This document shows, one piece after another, positions 25,360 to 33,988 of a stretch of DNA of 64,000 nucleotides. The stretch comes from Planococcus sp. SK3692 (GTDB taxonomy: Bacteria > Bacillota > Bacilli > Bacillales_A > Planococcaceae), in assembly GCF_028890485.2 (NCBI RefSeq), contig NZ_JARCHV010000001.1:1461698-1525697 (forward strand), given 5' to 3'. Each line of letters starts with the position of its first letter. Position 1 is the first letter of the stretch. The notes under the pieces are model-generated. The model made no database searches, was not told the origin of the DNA, and saw only the letters and a program-made list of their open reading frames with translations. The position numbers and the translations under genes were made by a program.

Positions 25360-25560
25360 TTAGCGGTGACTTTTGCGCGCTAACTGCTTCGCCTTGTTTT
25401 CGATATGGGTAGTACGCAAGTTTTCCAGGCGGTTCGAAGAGACACAGCTATAGATGCCGTCGAATTTCGACGCCGTTTTTAATTCCTTGCTTTCCACGTC
25501 CGCCACATCCTCAGGTTCCGAAGGCGTCCGTTCTTCCACTTCCTTGGCTTCTTTATCCAT
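25360..25560 (-). CDS. small hydrophilic hypothetical protein
   Basis: A protein of about 66 residues. It has a very acidic first half (DKEAKEVEERTPSEPEDVADVESKE reads as disordered) and a basic C-terminus (KAKQLARKSHR). GGGGGG eight bases before ATG 25560 supports translation from there. Composition suggests a small disordered or nucleic-acid-contacting protein, and no family is recognised. It converges with the gene ending at 25358, one base apart, with no terminator between them. Confidence 0.55.
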   Translation of the reverse strand: MDKEAKEVEERTPSEPEDVADVESKELKTASKFDGIYSCVSSNRLENLRTTHIENKAKQLARKSHR

Positions 25561-25643
25561 CGCGAGTTCCCCCCTTCCGCAAACAATCCCTTTTTTCAAC
25601 CGTTCCCTTGAATGGCGGGAGGTAAACGTCCAGTCTCGGTCAC

Positions 25644-25682
25644 AAAAAAAGAACGGCCGGATGCAGATCCGGCCGTTCTTTT
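25644..25682. terminator. bidirectional terminator
   Basis: The stem AAGAACGGCCGGAT/ATCCGGCCGTTCTT is flanked by A7 and TTTTG. It ends the ATP-grasp gene transcribed from the right. Confidence 0.85.
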
Positions 25683-25697
25683 GCTTGTTTATCTTTA

Positions 25698-26654
25698 TTA
25701 CTTCGCGAGAGTCGTGAGGGTTTGCCGCTGATGCTCCAGATATTTCGCTAGTTCCAGCATGCCGTATTTGCCAGCCACTGCTTCTGCGTCCGCGTTATAA
25801 TTTGTATTGGTGTTGACATCGTAAGTGAACAGCTCACCCTCCGCATTTTGGATAAATTCGATGCCCGCCACTTCGATCCCGTTTTCTTTCAGGAAGCGTT
25901 CGTATTTGGCGATAATTGGATCATCGAAACCTTCAATGACCTGGAATTTCGGGCGTGTTTCCGATGCGCCGTCTGCCGGGCAAGAGATGTCTTCAAGCCG
26001 GCATGCATCGGCTGGACATAATTCAAACCCTTCCGATGTATCCACGCGCACCGCGTAGAGAAATCTGCCGCCGACGAATTCACAGCGCGTGATGAATGGC
26101 TCAGGCGCTTGAATATATTGCTGCAATAAAGTGATGCCATCGACAGATTCGTCGAATTCACCGCCGTCCACATATTCCTCCAGCGCTTCTAACGAATGGA
26201 ACAACCGGACACCGAGTCCTTTTCCGGCACGATTATGCTTGGTGATGAATGATTCGCCTTCGAAAGCGGAGGCCGCTGCTGCAAGAAGCTGCTCTTTGCC
26301 ACTGACAGCCACCGTTTTCGGCGTCCGGATGCCCGCTACATCAAGTGCCATGTACTGGTTCACTTTGCTCACTTCAAGCCGGAGAGCACGGCTGCCATTG
26401 ACGACGCGCCGGTTATGGCGTTCGAGCCAGGCGATTTTCGCTTCGGCCATTTCAGGCGCAAAGCGGTGCCCTCTCGTATGCGATGATGCGCTCATGCGGT
26501 TATAGAACACCCCTTGCGGCGGCTCATTCGTTAAATCGACCGATCCAGTGTCGGTAAACCAGTCTTCATAGGGCACGCCGAGCTCTTCCAAGCGCCGGAA
26601 CAAATGGACTGTCCATTCTTCGTTTTCATGAATTACATAAACTTTCTCCGTCAT
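25698..26654 (-). CDS. ATP-grasp (RimK/glutathione-synthetase-like) ligase
   Basis: A 318-residue ATP-grasp protein. The N-terminal third is a RimK-like pre-ATP domain (VVNGSRALRLEVSKVNQYMAL near residue 87 contains the typical SK entry). The ATP-binding lid is FITKHNRAGKGLGVRLF near 146, and the metal-binding end is FTYDVNTNTNYN near 288. These enzymes join a carboxylate to an amine or thiol with ATP. No partner gene or peptide substrate is next to it, so the product is unknown. AGGAGG lies seven bases before the ATG. It is a single-gene unit. Confidence 0.87.
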   Translation of the reverse strand: MTEKVYVIHENEEWTVHLFRRLEELGVPYEDWFTDTGSVDLTNEPPQGVFYNRMSASSHTRGHRFAPEMAEAKIAWLERHNRRVVNGSRALRLEVSKVNQYMALDVAGIRTPKTVAVSGKEQLLAAAASAFEGESFITKHNRAGKGLGVRLFHSLEALEEYVDGGEFDESVDGITLLQQYIQAPEPFITRCEFVGGRFLYAVRVDTSEGFELCPADACRLEDISCPADGASETRPKFQVIEGFDDPIIAKYERFLKENGIEVAGIEFIQNAEGELFTYDVNTNTNYNADAEAVAGKYGMLELAKYLEHQRQTLTTLAK

Positions 26655-26749
26655 TCGGGTTCCTCCTCAGAAATAGAGCTTTGAATACATTGAGCATACA
26701 GCATCCTTTTAATCCCTACAAGCCTTATAGACTTTAAAGAATAAAGTGC

Positions 26750-26779
26750 ATAAAAAAGCGCCGGATGTCCCCGGCGCTC
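26750..26779 (-). terminator. intrinsic terminator of the thioesterase gene
   Basis: On the minus strand AGCGCCGG pairs with CCGGCGCT and TTTTTT follows, a few bases past the stop. Confidence 0.88.
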
Positions 26780-26782
26780 ATT

Positions 26783-27262
26783 TCAGGAAGTAAAAGTCGA
26801 TGGCATCAAGACGGCAACCACTTCGCCGTTTGCGACTTTTACATCTTCTGCAAATACTTCCACATTCACTTTGAACTTTTTCGGATGGATTTCTTCGACT
26901 TTCCCTACCGCTTTTAAGGTCTTGCCTTGAGGCGTCGGTTTCAGGAAATCAACATGCAACGAGCCTGTCACAAAGCGCGGCGGCTCTTCTCCGCTGCCGG
27001 GCTCATGGCCATTTTTACGGTGAAGGGCGAGCGATGCGGATCCCGTGCCATGGCAATCCACAAGCGACGCCAATAAGCCCCCGTAAACAAACCCGGGAAT
27101 TGCTGTATGTTCTTTCCGCGGTTCATAGAAAGTCACGGTTTCTTCGCCATCCCATCCGGTCCGGAGGTGTAGCCCATCTTCGTTCAAGCGGCCGCATCCG
27201 TAGCACCAGGCAAAATCTGTTCCATACTCATCTTGGATTGCATGTTCTACCGTTTCACTCAA
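26783..27262 (-). CDS. PaaI-family hotdog thioesterase
   Basis: A 159-residue hotdog-fold protein. The opening WCYGCGRLNEDGLHLR is typical of PaaI-like members. IPGFVYGGLLASLVDCHGTGSA near residue 58 holds the catalytic-helix Asp region, and SLHVDFLKPTPQGKTL follows. It likely hydrolyses an acyl- or aryl-CoA thioester. AAAGGAG nine bases upstream supports a TTG start at 27262, giving MSETVEHAI. It is a single gene, with the unexplained non-coding gap behind its promoter. Confidence 0.85.
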   Translation of the reverse strand: MSETVEHAIQDEYGTDFAWCYGCGRLNEDGLHLRTGWDGEETVTFYEPRKEHTAIPGFVYGGLLASLVDCHGTGSASLALHRKNGHEPGSGEEPPRFVTGSLHVDFLKPTPQGKTLKAVGKVEEIHPKKFKVNVEVFAEDVKVANGEVVAVLMPSTFTS

Positions 27263-27339
27263 TCTAGTCCACTCCTTTTTCAAAAGTTATCCTCTGCTCT
27301 ATTCCACATCGTTTCGAAAGATGCCTGCCAGAAAACATA

Positions 27340-27374
27340 GAAAAAGCATGACCCGATAAACTCGGGCCATGCTC
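27340..27374 (-). terminator. orphan intrinsic terminator
   Basis: On the minus strand AGCATGGCCCGA pairs with TCGGGTCATGCT (one G-U pair that would be A-C on the other strand) and TTTTTC follows. It therefore works leftward, yet no recognised leftward gene lies between it and pepF at 27891. Confidence 0.75.
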
Positions 27375-27819
27375 TTCCTTACCTTATCCTCCGATTCGTC
27401 CGTGGAGGATTTTCGCACGCGGAAAATTCTATTCAATTCTTCTACAAACGTACATGTTGGCGATGTTACACTCCCGCCTATGCAGTTTAATGGCGCTGGC
27501 CGTCTTTGGATTTCTCACATATACCTCTCAGTGATCAATAGACTTTGCAGCCAAGCGTTCAGTTGCACTTACACAAAAAACCTACGTGTTACTGTTGAAA
27601 CTTCTTAGGCTGAACCATTTTCATCTGGTTCCCGACAAGAGCTATATCGCCAGTAAAGCAAATTTTCCGCCAAGGCTGTGCATAATCTCGTCAAAAGGCG
27701 ATTCCGGTAAAAACCGCTCGTGTCTTCTGACGGTCATTCCGCCTTGTACTAAGTGGATACCCGCGTAATTTAAGGCTTAAACCTATTTTTCATAATTTTC
27801 TTATTAATTTTAAAACTTT
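27375..27819 (-). other. non-coding gap with possible decayed small gene or sRNA
   Basis: There is no complete gene in these 450 bases. On the minus strand two protein-like fragments adjoin in different frames: MTVRRHERFLPESPFDEI (about 27740-27630) and GDIALVGNQMKMVQPKKFQQ (about 27665-27600). This would fit one 50-residue gene broken by a frameshift. The leftward terminator at 27340 indicates a transcript from this strand. It could instead be a small RNA. Confidence 0.4.
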
Positions 27820-27848
27820 TTTACTTTTTGTAGTTTGGACATTATACT
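27820..27848 (+). promoter_or_regulatory. promoter of pepF
   Basis: TTTACT (27820-27825) and TATACT (27843-27848) are separated by 17 bases in an AT-rich stretch, 43 bases before the pepF start. Confidence 0.45.
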
Positions 27849-27890
27849 TAGAATTAGTTCGAAATCCGGAATACAGGGGAGAGAAAATCA

Positions 27891-29705
27891 TTGGTTAAAA
27901 GTTTACCGCCACGTTCAGAAATATCTATAGAAGAAACATGGAATTTAGAAAGCCTGATGGCAAGTCCCGAGGCATTCGATGCCGCTTTGGGAGAACTTGA
28001 CCAGGAAACAGCAGCCTATGCCGAGAAGTTTCAAGGCCAAATCACCGATGCCCAGTCGGCTCTTAAAGCACTCGAGTCGTATCTGGCAATTGCCGAGAAA
28101 CTGGTTGCCCCTGGCACTTATGCGAGCCTGTCCTACAGTACAGACCAGACCGATACGAAAGCACAGATGCGCGCTGGAAAATACAGCGCCTTTTCCGCAA
28201 AAATCGGCAGCCGCCTCGCTTTTGTGACAAGCGAGCTATTGGAATTGCCGGAAGACACGCTAAAACAAGCGATGTCGGAATCCAAGGAGTTCGAAGGCTA
28301 TTTGAAGAAACTGCTGCGCAAAAAACCACATCAATTGCATCCAGCAGCCGAAAAAGCATTGGCTTCATACTCATCCGTCTTCCAAGCGCCTTACGAGCTA
28401 TACAATACGACGAAAATGGTCGACATGGATTTCCCGGATTTTGAAGCAGGCGGCAAATCCCACCCACTCAGCTACGTATCATTCGAAGGCGACTGGGAAG
28501 CGGAAACCGATACTGAACTGCGGCGCGCTGCCTTCAAGGCATTTTCCGACAAATTGCGTGATTACCAACACACGACAGCCAAAACTTATGATATGCAATT
28601 GCAGACGGAAAAGACGACGGCCGATTTGCGCGGTTATGGGGATATTTTTGAGTACTTGCTATTCAACCAGGAAGTCGACCGCACGCTTTACGACCGCCAA
28701 ATCGATTTGATTCAGACGGAACTGGCGCCGCATATGCGCAAATACGCACGCCTGCTGCAAAAAGCGCACGGTTTGGATAAAATGACCTTTGCTGATTTAA
28801 AAATTTCCTTGGATCCGGAATACGATCCGGAAATTACGGTTGAGGAATCGAAACAGTATATTAACGATGCGCTCGGCATTATGGGGACAGATTATTTAAA
28901 TATGGTGGAACGATCATACGATGAACGCTGGATCGACTTTGCGCAAAACAAAGGCAAGTCGACAGGCGCATTCTGTGCGAGCCCATACGGCGACCATCCA
29001 TATATCCTCATCTCCTGGACCGGCCGCATGAACGAAGTGTTCGTCCTCGCGCATGAACTGGGCCACGCCGGACATTTCTATCACGCGAACCGCGAACAAA
29101 ATTTGTTCAATGCGCGCCCTTCCTTATACTTTATCGAAGCGCCTTCGACGATGAACGAGATGCTTGTGGCAAATCATTTGCTGAAGAATTCCGAAGACCC
29201 TAAATTCAAGCGTTGGGTCATTTCATCGATTGTGGCGAGAACCTATTACCATAATTTTGTCACTCATTTGCTTGAAGCGGCCTATCAGCGCGAAGTGTAC
29301 AAAAAGATCGACGCGGGCGAAAACGTCAACGCCGGTGTACTTAATGAGCTGAAACGCGGCGTGCTTGAGGAATTCTGGGGAAATGATGTGGAAGTCACAG
29401 AAGGTGCGGAATTGACGTGGATGCGCCAGCCACATTATTACATGGGTCTCTACCCGTACACTTACAGCGCCGGGCTAACCATCTCCACACAAGTGTCGAA
29501 GCGCATCTTGGCGGAAGGCCAGCCAGCCGTCGATGAATGGATTGGCGTGTTGAATGCAGGCGGAACGAAAACCCCTGTCGAATTGTCCAAGATGGCTGGC
29601 GTCGATATCACGACCGAACAGCCACTCCGCGACACGATCGCCTATATCGGTGAATTAATCGATGAACTCGAACGCTTGACTGAAGAAATCGAGCAGCAAA
29701 ACTAA
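27891..29705 (+). CDS. pepF: oligoendopeptidase F
   Basis: A 604-residue M3-family zinc peptidase that degrades peptides of roughly 7-17 residues in the cytosol. The zinc motif HELGHAGHFYH is near residue 388, and EAPSTMNEMLVANHLL about 25 residues later brings the third zinc ligand (Glu). ILISWTGRMNEVF and the substrate-loop region YYMGLYPYTYSAGL are also typical. Length matches the family. Translation starts at TTG 27891, nine bases after GGGGAG. It is a single-gene unit with a strong terminator. Confidence 0.96.
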   Translation: MVKSLPPRSEISIEETWNLESLMASPEAFDAALGELDQETAAYAEKFQGQITDAQSALKALESYLAIAEKLVAPGTYASLSYSTDQTDTKAQMRAGKYSAFSAKIGSRLAFVTSELLELPEDTLKQAMSESKEFEGYLKKLLRKKPHQLHPAAEKALASYSSVFQAPYELYNTTKMVDMDFPDFEAGGKSHPLSYVSFEGDWEAETDTELRRAAFKAFSDKLRDYQHTTAKTYDMQLQTEKTTADLRGYGDIFEYLLFNQEVDRTLYDRQIDLIQTELAPHMRKYARLLQKAHGLDKMTFADLKISLDPEYDPEITVEESKQYINDALGIMGTDYLNMVERSYDERWIDFAQNKGKSTGAFCASPYGDHPYILISWTGRMNEVFVLAHELGHAGHFYHANREQNLFNARPSLYFIEAPSTMNEMLVANHLLKNSEDPKFKRWVISSIVARTYYHNFVTHLLEAAYQREVYKKIDAGENVNAGVLNELKRGVLEEFWGNDVEVTEGAELTWMRQPHYYMGLYPYTYSAGLTISTQVSKRILAEGQPAVDEWIGVLNAGGTKTPVELSKMAGVDITTEQPLRDTIAYIGELIDELERLTEEIEQQN

Positions 29706-29707
29706 GA

Positions 29708-29754
29708 CAAAACAGGCGTCATAAAGGATTTCCCTTTATGACGCCTGTTTTTAT
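29708..29754. terminator. bidirectional terminator
   Basis: A long stem AACAGGCGTCATAAAGG pairs with CCTTTATGACGCCTGTT; A- and T-rich flanks lie on both sides, between convergent pepF and the permease gene. Confidence 0.9.
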
Positions 29755-31040
29755 TTTATGCGTATGACACGAGTCATTACTTGTTCGATAATGATGGCGA
29801 TGATGGTGCCTGAAATCAAGCCGTTGGACAGAATGGCCGCGACAGCTGACGGCAGCCCGGCCATGCTTTCTGTCGGGATGAACATCAACCCGACACCTGT
29901 CATCAAGCCAAATGCCGCCACTTTATAAGCTCGTTTGCGATTCGGTTCCGCTTCAAGCTCGTTGAATGCCATCTCTATCATCTTGGAGAAAATCGCGAAG
30001 ATGACAGCATACGCGACTGGAGCCGGCAAGGAAGCGAGCACCGCCATTAATTGCGGGAACAAGCTAATTCCCGTGACAATGACCCCGCCGACGATAAACG
30101 GCCGGAGTCCTGGCGTCTTGGTCGCGCTGACAAATCCCGCTGCGCCCGAGATCGGCACGGGGCCAACGGAAGAAAACAAGCCTGCAAGCAAGTGGTTCAA
30201 ACCAGATGCAACAGAAGCTTGCTTCATGCGGTCTTCTGACTGGATGGAAAAAGCGTTTTTCAATAAACTCTCCATGACACTGACCGAAGCCATCATATTG
30301 GCGATAAGCAAGACGGTCAAAAATAAAGTCGTGACAAGCATTCCCCCATCAAAGACGAGCGGCCCAAAGACCAGCATGTCAGGGAATGTCATCCATGCCC
30401 CGCTAGTTTCAGGAATGCTCGGCGCTTTGCCGATCGCCCAAAACAACAGCCAGCCAAAAGCGATGGATAGAAGGACTGAATAGCGGCTGATAAAAGCGGA
30501 ACGGTGGAACATGAAATAAAAAGTGATTAAAATGACAGCGACCGCTGCTAGCAGCACCCGCACATCCATTAAATCCCCTTCCGATGAAATGCCGAATAGG
30601 CCTTTCATAATCGATTCACTAATCTGCAACACGAGCAGCAGCAAATAGACAAAGGTAACTGTCGGGGTGAAAAATTGTTTCAGCTTATCCACTACACCCG
30701 TTACTGCGAACACAATGAATAAAATACCGCTATAGAACAAACCGCTTTGCAGCACTTGCAAGGATTCTTCGGCAGTTGAATACAACACGCCGACAAGTCC
30801 GGCGTAGACGATAAACACGCCCCACCACAACCCAGCCGGCCCTTCATTGATTGGCAAACGGTGGCCGATAAAGGCTTGGATCAGGCAGGCGATGCCGATG
30901 ACGAAAATAGTGCGCTGCAAGAACAGCGCGGTGTCGGCAGTGTCCATACCGAAAATGCTTGCGATGGCGATGGGAGCCGCAATGGATGACGCGATGAGAA
31001 AAATCGCCCATTGCAAGCCGCCCGCTAAATTTTTTGTCAT
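29751..31040 (-). CDS. NCS2-family purine/pyrimidine permease
   Basis: A membrane protein of about 429 residues with some 12-14 hydrophobic segments, in the nucleobase:cation symporter-2 (xanthine/uracil permease) family. Landmarks are INEGPAGLWWGVFIVYAG near residue 63 and, near 280, PISGAAGFVSATKTPGLRPF, which matches the conserved loop of the family. It is divergent in sequence from the second NCS2 gene here (pbuX at 55733), so its substrate may differ. AAAGAG eight bases upstream favours the ATG at 31040; an earlier ATG at 31058 has no site. Confidence 0.88.
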   Translation of the reverse strand: MTKNLAGGLQWAIFLIASSIAAPIAIASIFGMDTADTALFLQRTIFVIGIACLIQAFIGHRLPINEGPAGLWWGVFIVYAGLVGVLYSTAEESLQVLQSGLFYSGILFIVFAVTGVVDKLKQFFTPTVTFVYLLLLVLQISESIMKGLFGISSEGDLMDVRVLLAAVAVILITFYFMFHRSAFISRYSVLLSIAFGWLLFWAIGKAPSIPETSGAWMTFPDMLVFGPLVFDGGMLVTTLFLTVLLIANMMASVSVMESLLKNAFSIQSEDRMKQASVASGLNHLLAGLFSSVGPVPISGAAGFVSATKTPGLRPFIVGGVIVTGISLFPQLMAVLASLPAPVAYAVIFAIFSKMIEMAFNELEAEPNRKRAYKVAAFGLMTGVGLMFIPTESMAGLPSAVAAILSNGLISGTIIAIIIEQVMTRVIRIK

Positions 31041-31095
31041 GATGGCAACTCTTTTCATTTAAAGTATTGTTTCAGTATACATGCTCCACTAACGA

Positions 31096-31124
31096 GAAAA
31101 AGCCCTGAAACGTCAGGGCTTTTT
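31096..31124 (-). terminator. intrinsic terminator overlapping the end of a small CDS
   Basis: AGCCCTGA pairs with TCAGGGCT and a T-run follows on the minus strand. The TGA stop of the gene at 31113-31391 lies inside the stem. Confidence 0.85.
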
Positions 31125-31391
31125 GGTCGGCGGGCCGTTTGTGTCTTTCGGCTCTTCCGGTGTATTCGGATTTGTTTGCCGTTCTGCAGATATTTGCTCA
31201 TCAGAATCTTTTCGCATCTCACCGCGGTCGTAAATCACCGGGTATCCTTGCTCGTTCAATTTTTTGACTTGCTTCCGCGATGCTTTCATCAGCAAACGGA
31301 CAATCAGGATCGATAGGATGAAAATGATGACGACCGAGATGATTCCCGGAATATATTCTGATTTATCTTCAGGAAAATAGAGAAAGTCCAT
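31113..31391 (-). CDS. single-pass membrane protein, hypothetical
   Basis: A 92-residue protein. After MDFLYFPEDKSEY comes one strong transmembrane segment (about residues 15-34, IISVVIIFILSILIVRLLM), then a basic stretch (KASRKQVKK) and a long polar tail rich in Pro, Glu and Asn (TNPNTPEEPKDTNGPPTKKP). The positive-inside rule puts the tail in the cytosol. AAAGGTGG ten bases before ATG 31391 supports the start. The stop codon is embedded in the terminator stem. No family is recognised. Confidence 0.65.
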   Translation of the reverse strand: MDFLYFPEDKSEYIPGIISVVIIFILSILIVRLLMKASRKQVKKLNEQGYPVIYDRGEMRKDSDEQISAERQTNPNTPEEPKDTNGPPTKKP

Positions 31392-31476
31392 AACATTATT
31401 ACCACCTTTAAACTTCAAGTTTCCCTAGTATTATACATGAAGCCGAGCGGCTGCTACCGCCGGTCAGGTGAACATT

Positions 31477-32496
31477 TCATGGCAATCGGACCGCATTCGA
31501 AACCGCTTGTTTGAGGATTTCGTAAGAACGCGTGCGCTTATCCTGGTCATAAATATAGGAAACTGCCATCAATTCATCGATTGGCAATTCACCGGCAAAA
31601 CGGCCGATTTGTTCTCCCAGTTGCTTAGCGTTCCCTTTGAATGTATAGCGCGCCATCGATTTAACCATCGCTTCTTCTGCATAGCTCCAGCGGCCATCCA
31701 TTGTATCGACAGGCGGCATCAACGGGTTTTTCGTACCGCGGACGACGTTCAAGTAAAACTGGTCGCTCGATGTCGAAAGCTGTTCCGCTTCTTCTGCACT
31801 ATCCGCACCGACTACATTCACACAAGCGATGACGTACGGTTCTGATAGTGTATCGGAAGGTTCGAAACGGCTGCGGTAGATGGCGACTGCCGACTCCAGC
31901 TGCTGCGGAGCGAAATGCGCCGCAAACGCATAAGGCAAACCGAGCTTCGCTGCGAGAACCGCACTCGATGTGCTTGAGCCGAGGATGAACAACGGCACTT
32001 CCGTCTCAACGCCCGGATAAGCTTTTACGGCTTCCTGCGCCTCAAGCGGTCCCAAGTAGCGTTGCAATTCTTCGACGTCTTCGGGAAATTGGAAGGCGGT
32101 TTCTTGTGTTGTCCGGCGAAGCGCGCGGGCGGTTTGCATATCCGTGCCCGGTGCGCGGCCAAGACCGAGATTGACGCGTCCCGGGTGCATCGTCTCAAGC
32201 GTGCCGAATTGTTCAGCGACGACAAGCGGCGTGTGGTTCGGCAGCATGATGCCACCGGAGCCGACTTCGATCGTGTCGGTCACTTCGAGCACTTTGGAAA
32301 TGAGAATCGACGTCGCGGAACTCGCGAGCGTCGGTGTATTGTGATGCTCGGACAGCCAGAACCGTTTATAGCCGAGCTGTTCGGCATGGCGTGCGAGGTT
32401 TTTCATATCTTCGAACGCTTGCCCCATTGGAAAGCCTTGGCGTACTGGCACGAGATCCAGGATGGATACTGCAAGCTCTTTTGTTTGTTGTGTCAT
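31477..32496 (-). CDS. LLM-class flavin-dependent oxidoreductase
   Basis: A 339-residue bacterial-luciferase-like protein. AVSILDLVPVRQGFPMGQAF near the N-terminus and LGYKRFWLSEHHNTP near residue 39 are signatures of the MsnO8/YvbT subgroup. VGSGGIMLPNHTPLVVAEQFGTL near 77 and LGLGRAPGTD near 108 are flavin-site segments. These enzymes use FMNH2 and oxygen or F420 on varied substrates; in Bacillales the substrate is mostly unknown. AAAGGAAG precedes the ATG. It is a single gene. Confidence 0.9.
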   Translation of the reverse strand: MTQQTKELAVSILDLVPVRQGFPMGQAFEDMKNLARHAEQLGYKRFWLSEHHNTPTLASSATSILISKVLEVTDTIEVGSGGIMLPNHTPLVVAEQFGTLETMHPGRVNLGLGRAPGTDMQTARALRRTTQETAFQFPEDVEELQRYLGPLEAQEAVKAYPGVETEVPLFILGSSTSSAVLAAKLGLPYAFAAHFAPQQLESAVAIYRSRFEPSDTLSEPYVIACVNVVGADSAEEAEQLSTSSDQFYLNVVRGTKNPLMPPVDTMDGRWSYAEEAMVKSMARYTFKGNAKQLGEQIGRFAGELPIDELMAVSYIYDQDKRTRSYEILKQAVSNAVRLP

Positions 32497-32574
32497 GTGT
32501 CAACTTCCTTTCATCCAATCGGATGATATAAGGATAGGAGGAAATTCCTTCAAATTCAAACTATCTGCTCTGAC

Positions 32575-33309
32575 TTATAATTGATAGCTTTTGCCGATTT
32601 CAGCGAATGACACATGCCCGCTGTAAGTTTTCTTCGCTTCCGCAAGGATTTCGGATAGTTCACCATACTGCGGCAAATGGGTCAGCAGCAACTGCTTGGC
32701 TGAAGCTTGTGAGGCAAGTTTTCCAGCTTGGCTGCCGCTCATATGGCCTTGAATGATGCCGAGGTATTTTTCGTACAAATTGGACTCTGCGATGAGCAGG
32801 TCAGCGGATTCGGCAAACGGCACGAGTTCGTCTTTCCATGCCGTATCGGCTGTGAAGACCGCTGTCCGCTCTCCATTCGTAAAGCGCATCGCCAAGCAGT
32901 AGACAGGATGGTCCGTCTCACAGAAGCTCGCTTGGAACGGCCCGAGTTCGAGCGTGTCGTCCACTTGGATCGCGCGGCCTTCCGTTACGCCTTTATAAGA
33001 CAACGCAGCGAATCCCTCTTGGTCTTTGTCATGCGCATAAATCGGCAAAGGCACCTCCCACTCCTTCAATTGCATCCCGACCATGGCGGCATGCTGCAAG
33101 ACGCCGATATCGGCGACATGATCAGGGTGGTAATGGCTGATGACGACCGCATCGATGTCTTTCAGCTCCGTATAGTTCTGTACTGCTGCGATCACTCCGC
33201 TGCCGCAGTCGAGCAGGCAGCGGTAGCCGTCCTGTTCGATCAAATAAGCGCACGTCGCTTCGTTTTTGTTCGGGTAGCCGCCCCAAATCCCGATTGGCGT
33301 AATTTTCAT
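32575..33309 (-). CDS. MBL-fold metallo-hydrolase (YhfI/RNase Z-like)
   Basis: A metallo-hydrolase of about 244 residues. It opens MKITPIGIWGGYPNKNEATCAYL, carries SHYHPDHVADIG near residue 60 as the binuclear metal site, then FCETDHPVYCLAMRF, FTADTAWKDELVPF, a GHMSGSQAGKLA motif and a final LLTHLPQYG. This arrangement matches YhfI-type phosphodiesterase-like proteins related to tRNase Z. GGAGG ten bases upstream supports the ATG at 33309; a GTG six bases earlier is an alternative. Substrate unknown. Confidence 0.87.
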   Translation of the reverse strand: MKITPIGIWGGYPNKNEATCAYLIEQDGYRCLLDCGSGVIAAVQNYTELKDIDAVVISHYHPDHVADIGVLQHAAMVGMQLKEWEVPLPIYAHDKDQEGFAALSYKGVTEGRAIQVDDTLELGPFQASFCETDHPVYCLAMRFTNGERTAVFTADTAWKDELVPFAESADLLIAESNLYEKYLGIIQGHMSGSQAGKLASQASAKQLLLTHLPQYGELSEILAEAKKTYSGHVSFAEIGKSYQL

Positions 33310-33362
33310 GCTCACCACTCCTCCAGTTTTCCTCAGTATATCATTTCGACACACGCCGCATA

Positions 33363-33387
33363 GTTTAAGAGTTTTAGCATGTGGTAT
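33363..33387 (+). promoter_or_regulatory. sigma-B-type promoter of the YflT gene
   Basis: GTTTAA (33363-33368), a 13-base spacer and TGGTAT (33382-33387) match the sigma-B consensus GTTTAA-N12-15-GGGTAT with one mismatch. It sits about 37 bases before the start of a general-stress-protein gene, which is the expected regulon. Confidence 0.65.
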
Positions 33388-33423
33388 ATAGAAAGTAGGA
33401 AGAAAATATTGGAGGGATTCGTT

Positions 33424-33750
33424 TTGGTAATTAAACTATCAGTTGAAAACGCAGTACAAGCAAAAGCAGAAATTGAAAAGCTTGAAACACAAGGCTTTAC
33501 GCATGACGACATCTATATTTTCGCTCATGACCCGAAACGCACGAAAGACATCACGAAAGCACTTGATACAGAATCAGTCGGCGTAAAAGAACAAGGCTTC
33601 CTCAACAGCATGAAAAACATGACTTCTTCACGCGGCGACGAATTGCGCGCGAAATTGGAAGCAGCCGGCCTGACAAAACAAGAAGCTGAAGAGTACGAAG
33701 AAGTGCTCGACACAGGCAAATTGGTCATTGTGGCCAATAAAGACCATTAA
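33424..33750 (+). CDS. general stress protein, YflT (GSP17M-like) family
   Basis: A 108-residue protein of the YflT/GSP17M family. It begins with IKLSVENAVQAKAEIEKLETQGF, then DDIYIFAHDPKRTKDI and a C-terminal ELRAKLEAAGLTKQEAEEYEEVLDTGKLVIV, where the Gly-Leu-Thr/Glu helix and the LVIV strand are family marks. GGAGG eight bases before TTG 33424 fixes the start. In Bacillus these genes belong to the sigma-B general stress regulon, and a sigma-B-like promoter is visible here. The biochemical function is unknown. Confidence 0.9.
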   Translation: MVIKLSVENAVQAKAEIEKLETQGFTHDDIYIFAHDPKRTKDITKALDTESVGVKEQGFLNSMKNMTSSRGDELRAKLEAAGLTKQEAEEYEEVLDTGKLVIVANKDH

Positions 33751-33758
33751 TAATCAAC

Positions 33759-33795
33759 AAAACCCTTCGCGGCAGATTGCCGTGAGGGGTTTTGT
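33759..33795 (+). terminator. intrinsic terminator of the YflT gene
   Basis: AAAACCCTTCGCGGC pairs with GCCGTGAGGGGTTTT (two wobble pairs), then TTTTGTT. Confidence 0.8.
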
Positions 33796-33903
33796 TATGT
33801 CTTGAGTTAATTTCTTCCCAATAAATGCTATACCACAAATATTATTATGCTACCTATCTCCTCTTAAGCAACTAGTAAAATACTCTTGTTTTGCCAATTG
33901 GGT

Positions 33904-33932
33904 TTGTGAAAACGTTTTAATTTTGCTATATT
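33904..33932 (+). promoter_or_regulatory. promoter of the ykvI-like gene
   Basis: TTGTGA (33904-33909), 17 bases, then TATATT (33927-33932). A cre-like site overlaps the -35 and spacer. Confidence 0.5.
33907..33920 (+). promoter_or_regulatory. cre-like site (CcpA) in the ykvI promoter
   Basis: TGAAAACGTTTTAA has one mismatch to TGWNANCGNTNWCA and is nearly palindromic. Its position within the promoter suggests catabolite repression. Confidence 0.55.
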
Positions 33933-33988
33933 TGAAAAAGGTTAATTTTCAAATAAGTAAATTCGCACGCTTAACGAGGGGGAGCAAG

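Noticed and set aside
27369..27608. Plus-strand open frame of 79 codons upstream of pepF
   Set aside because: No ribosome site, unlikely composition, and it overlaps a terminator that works on the other strand.
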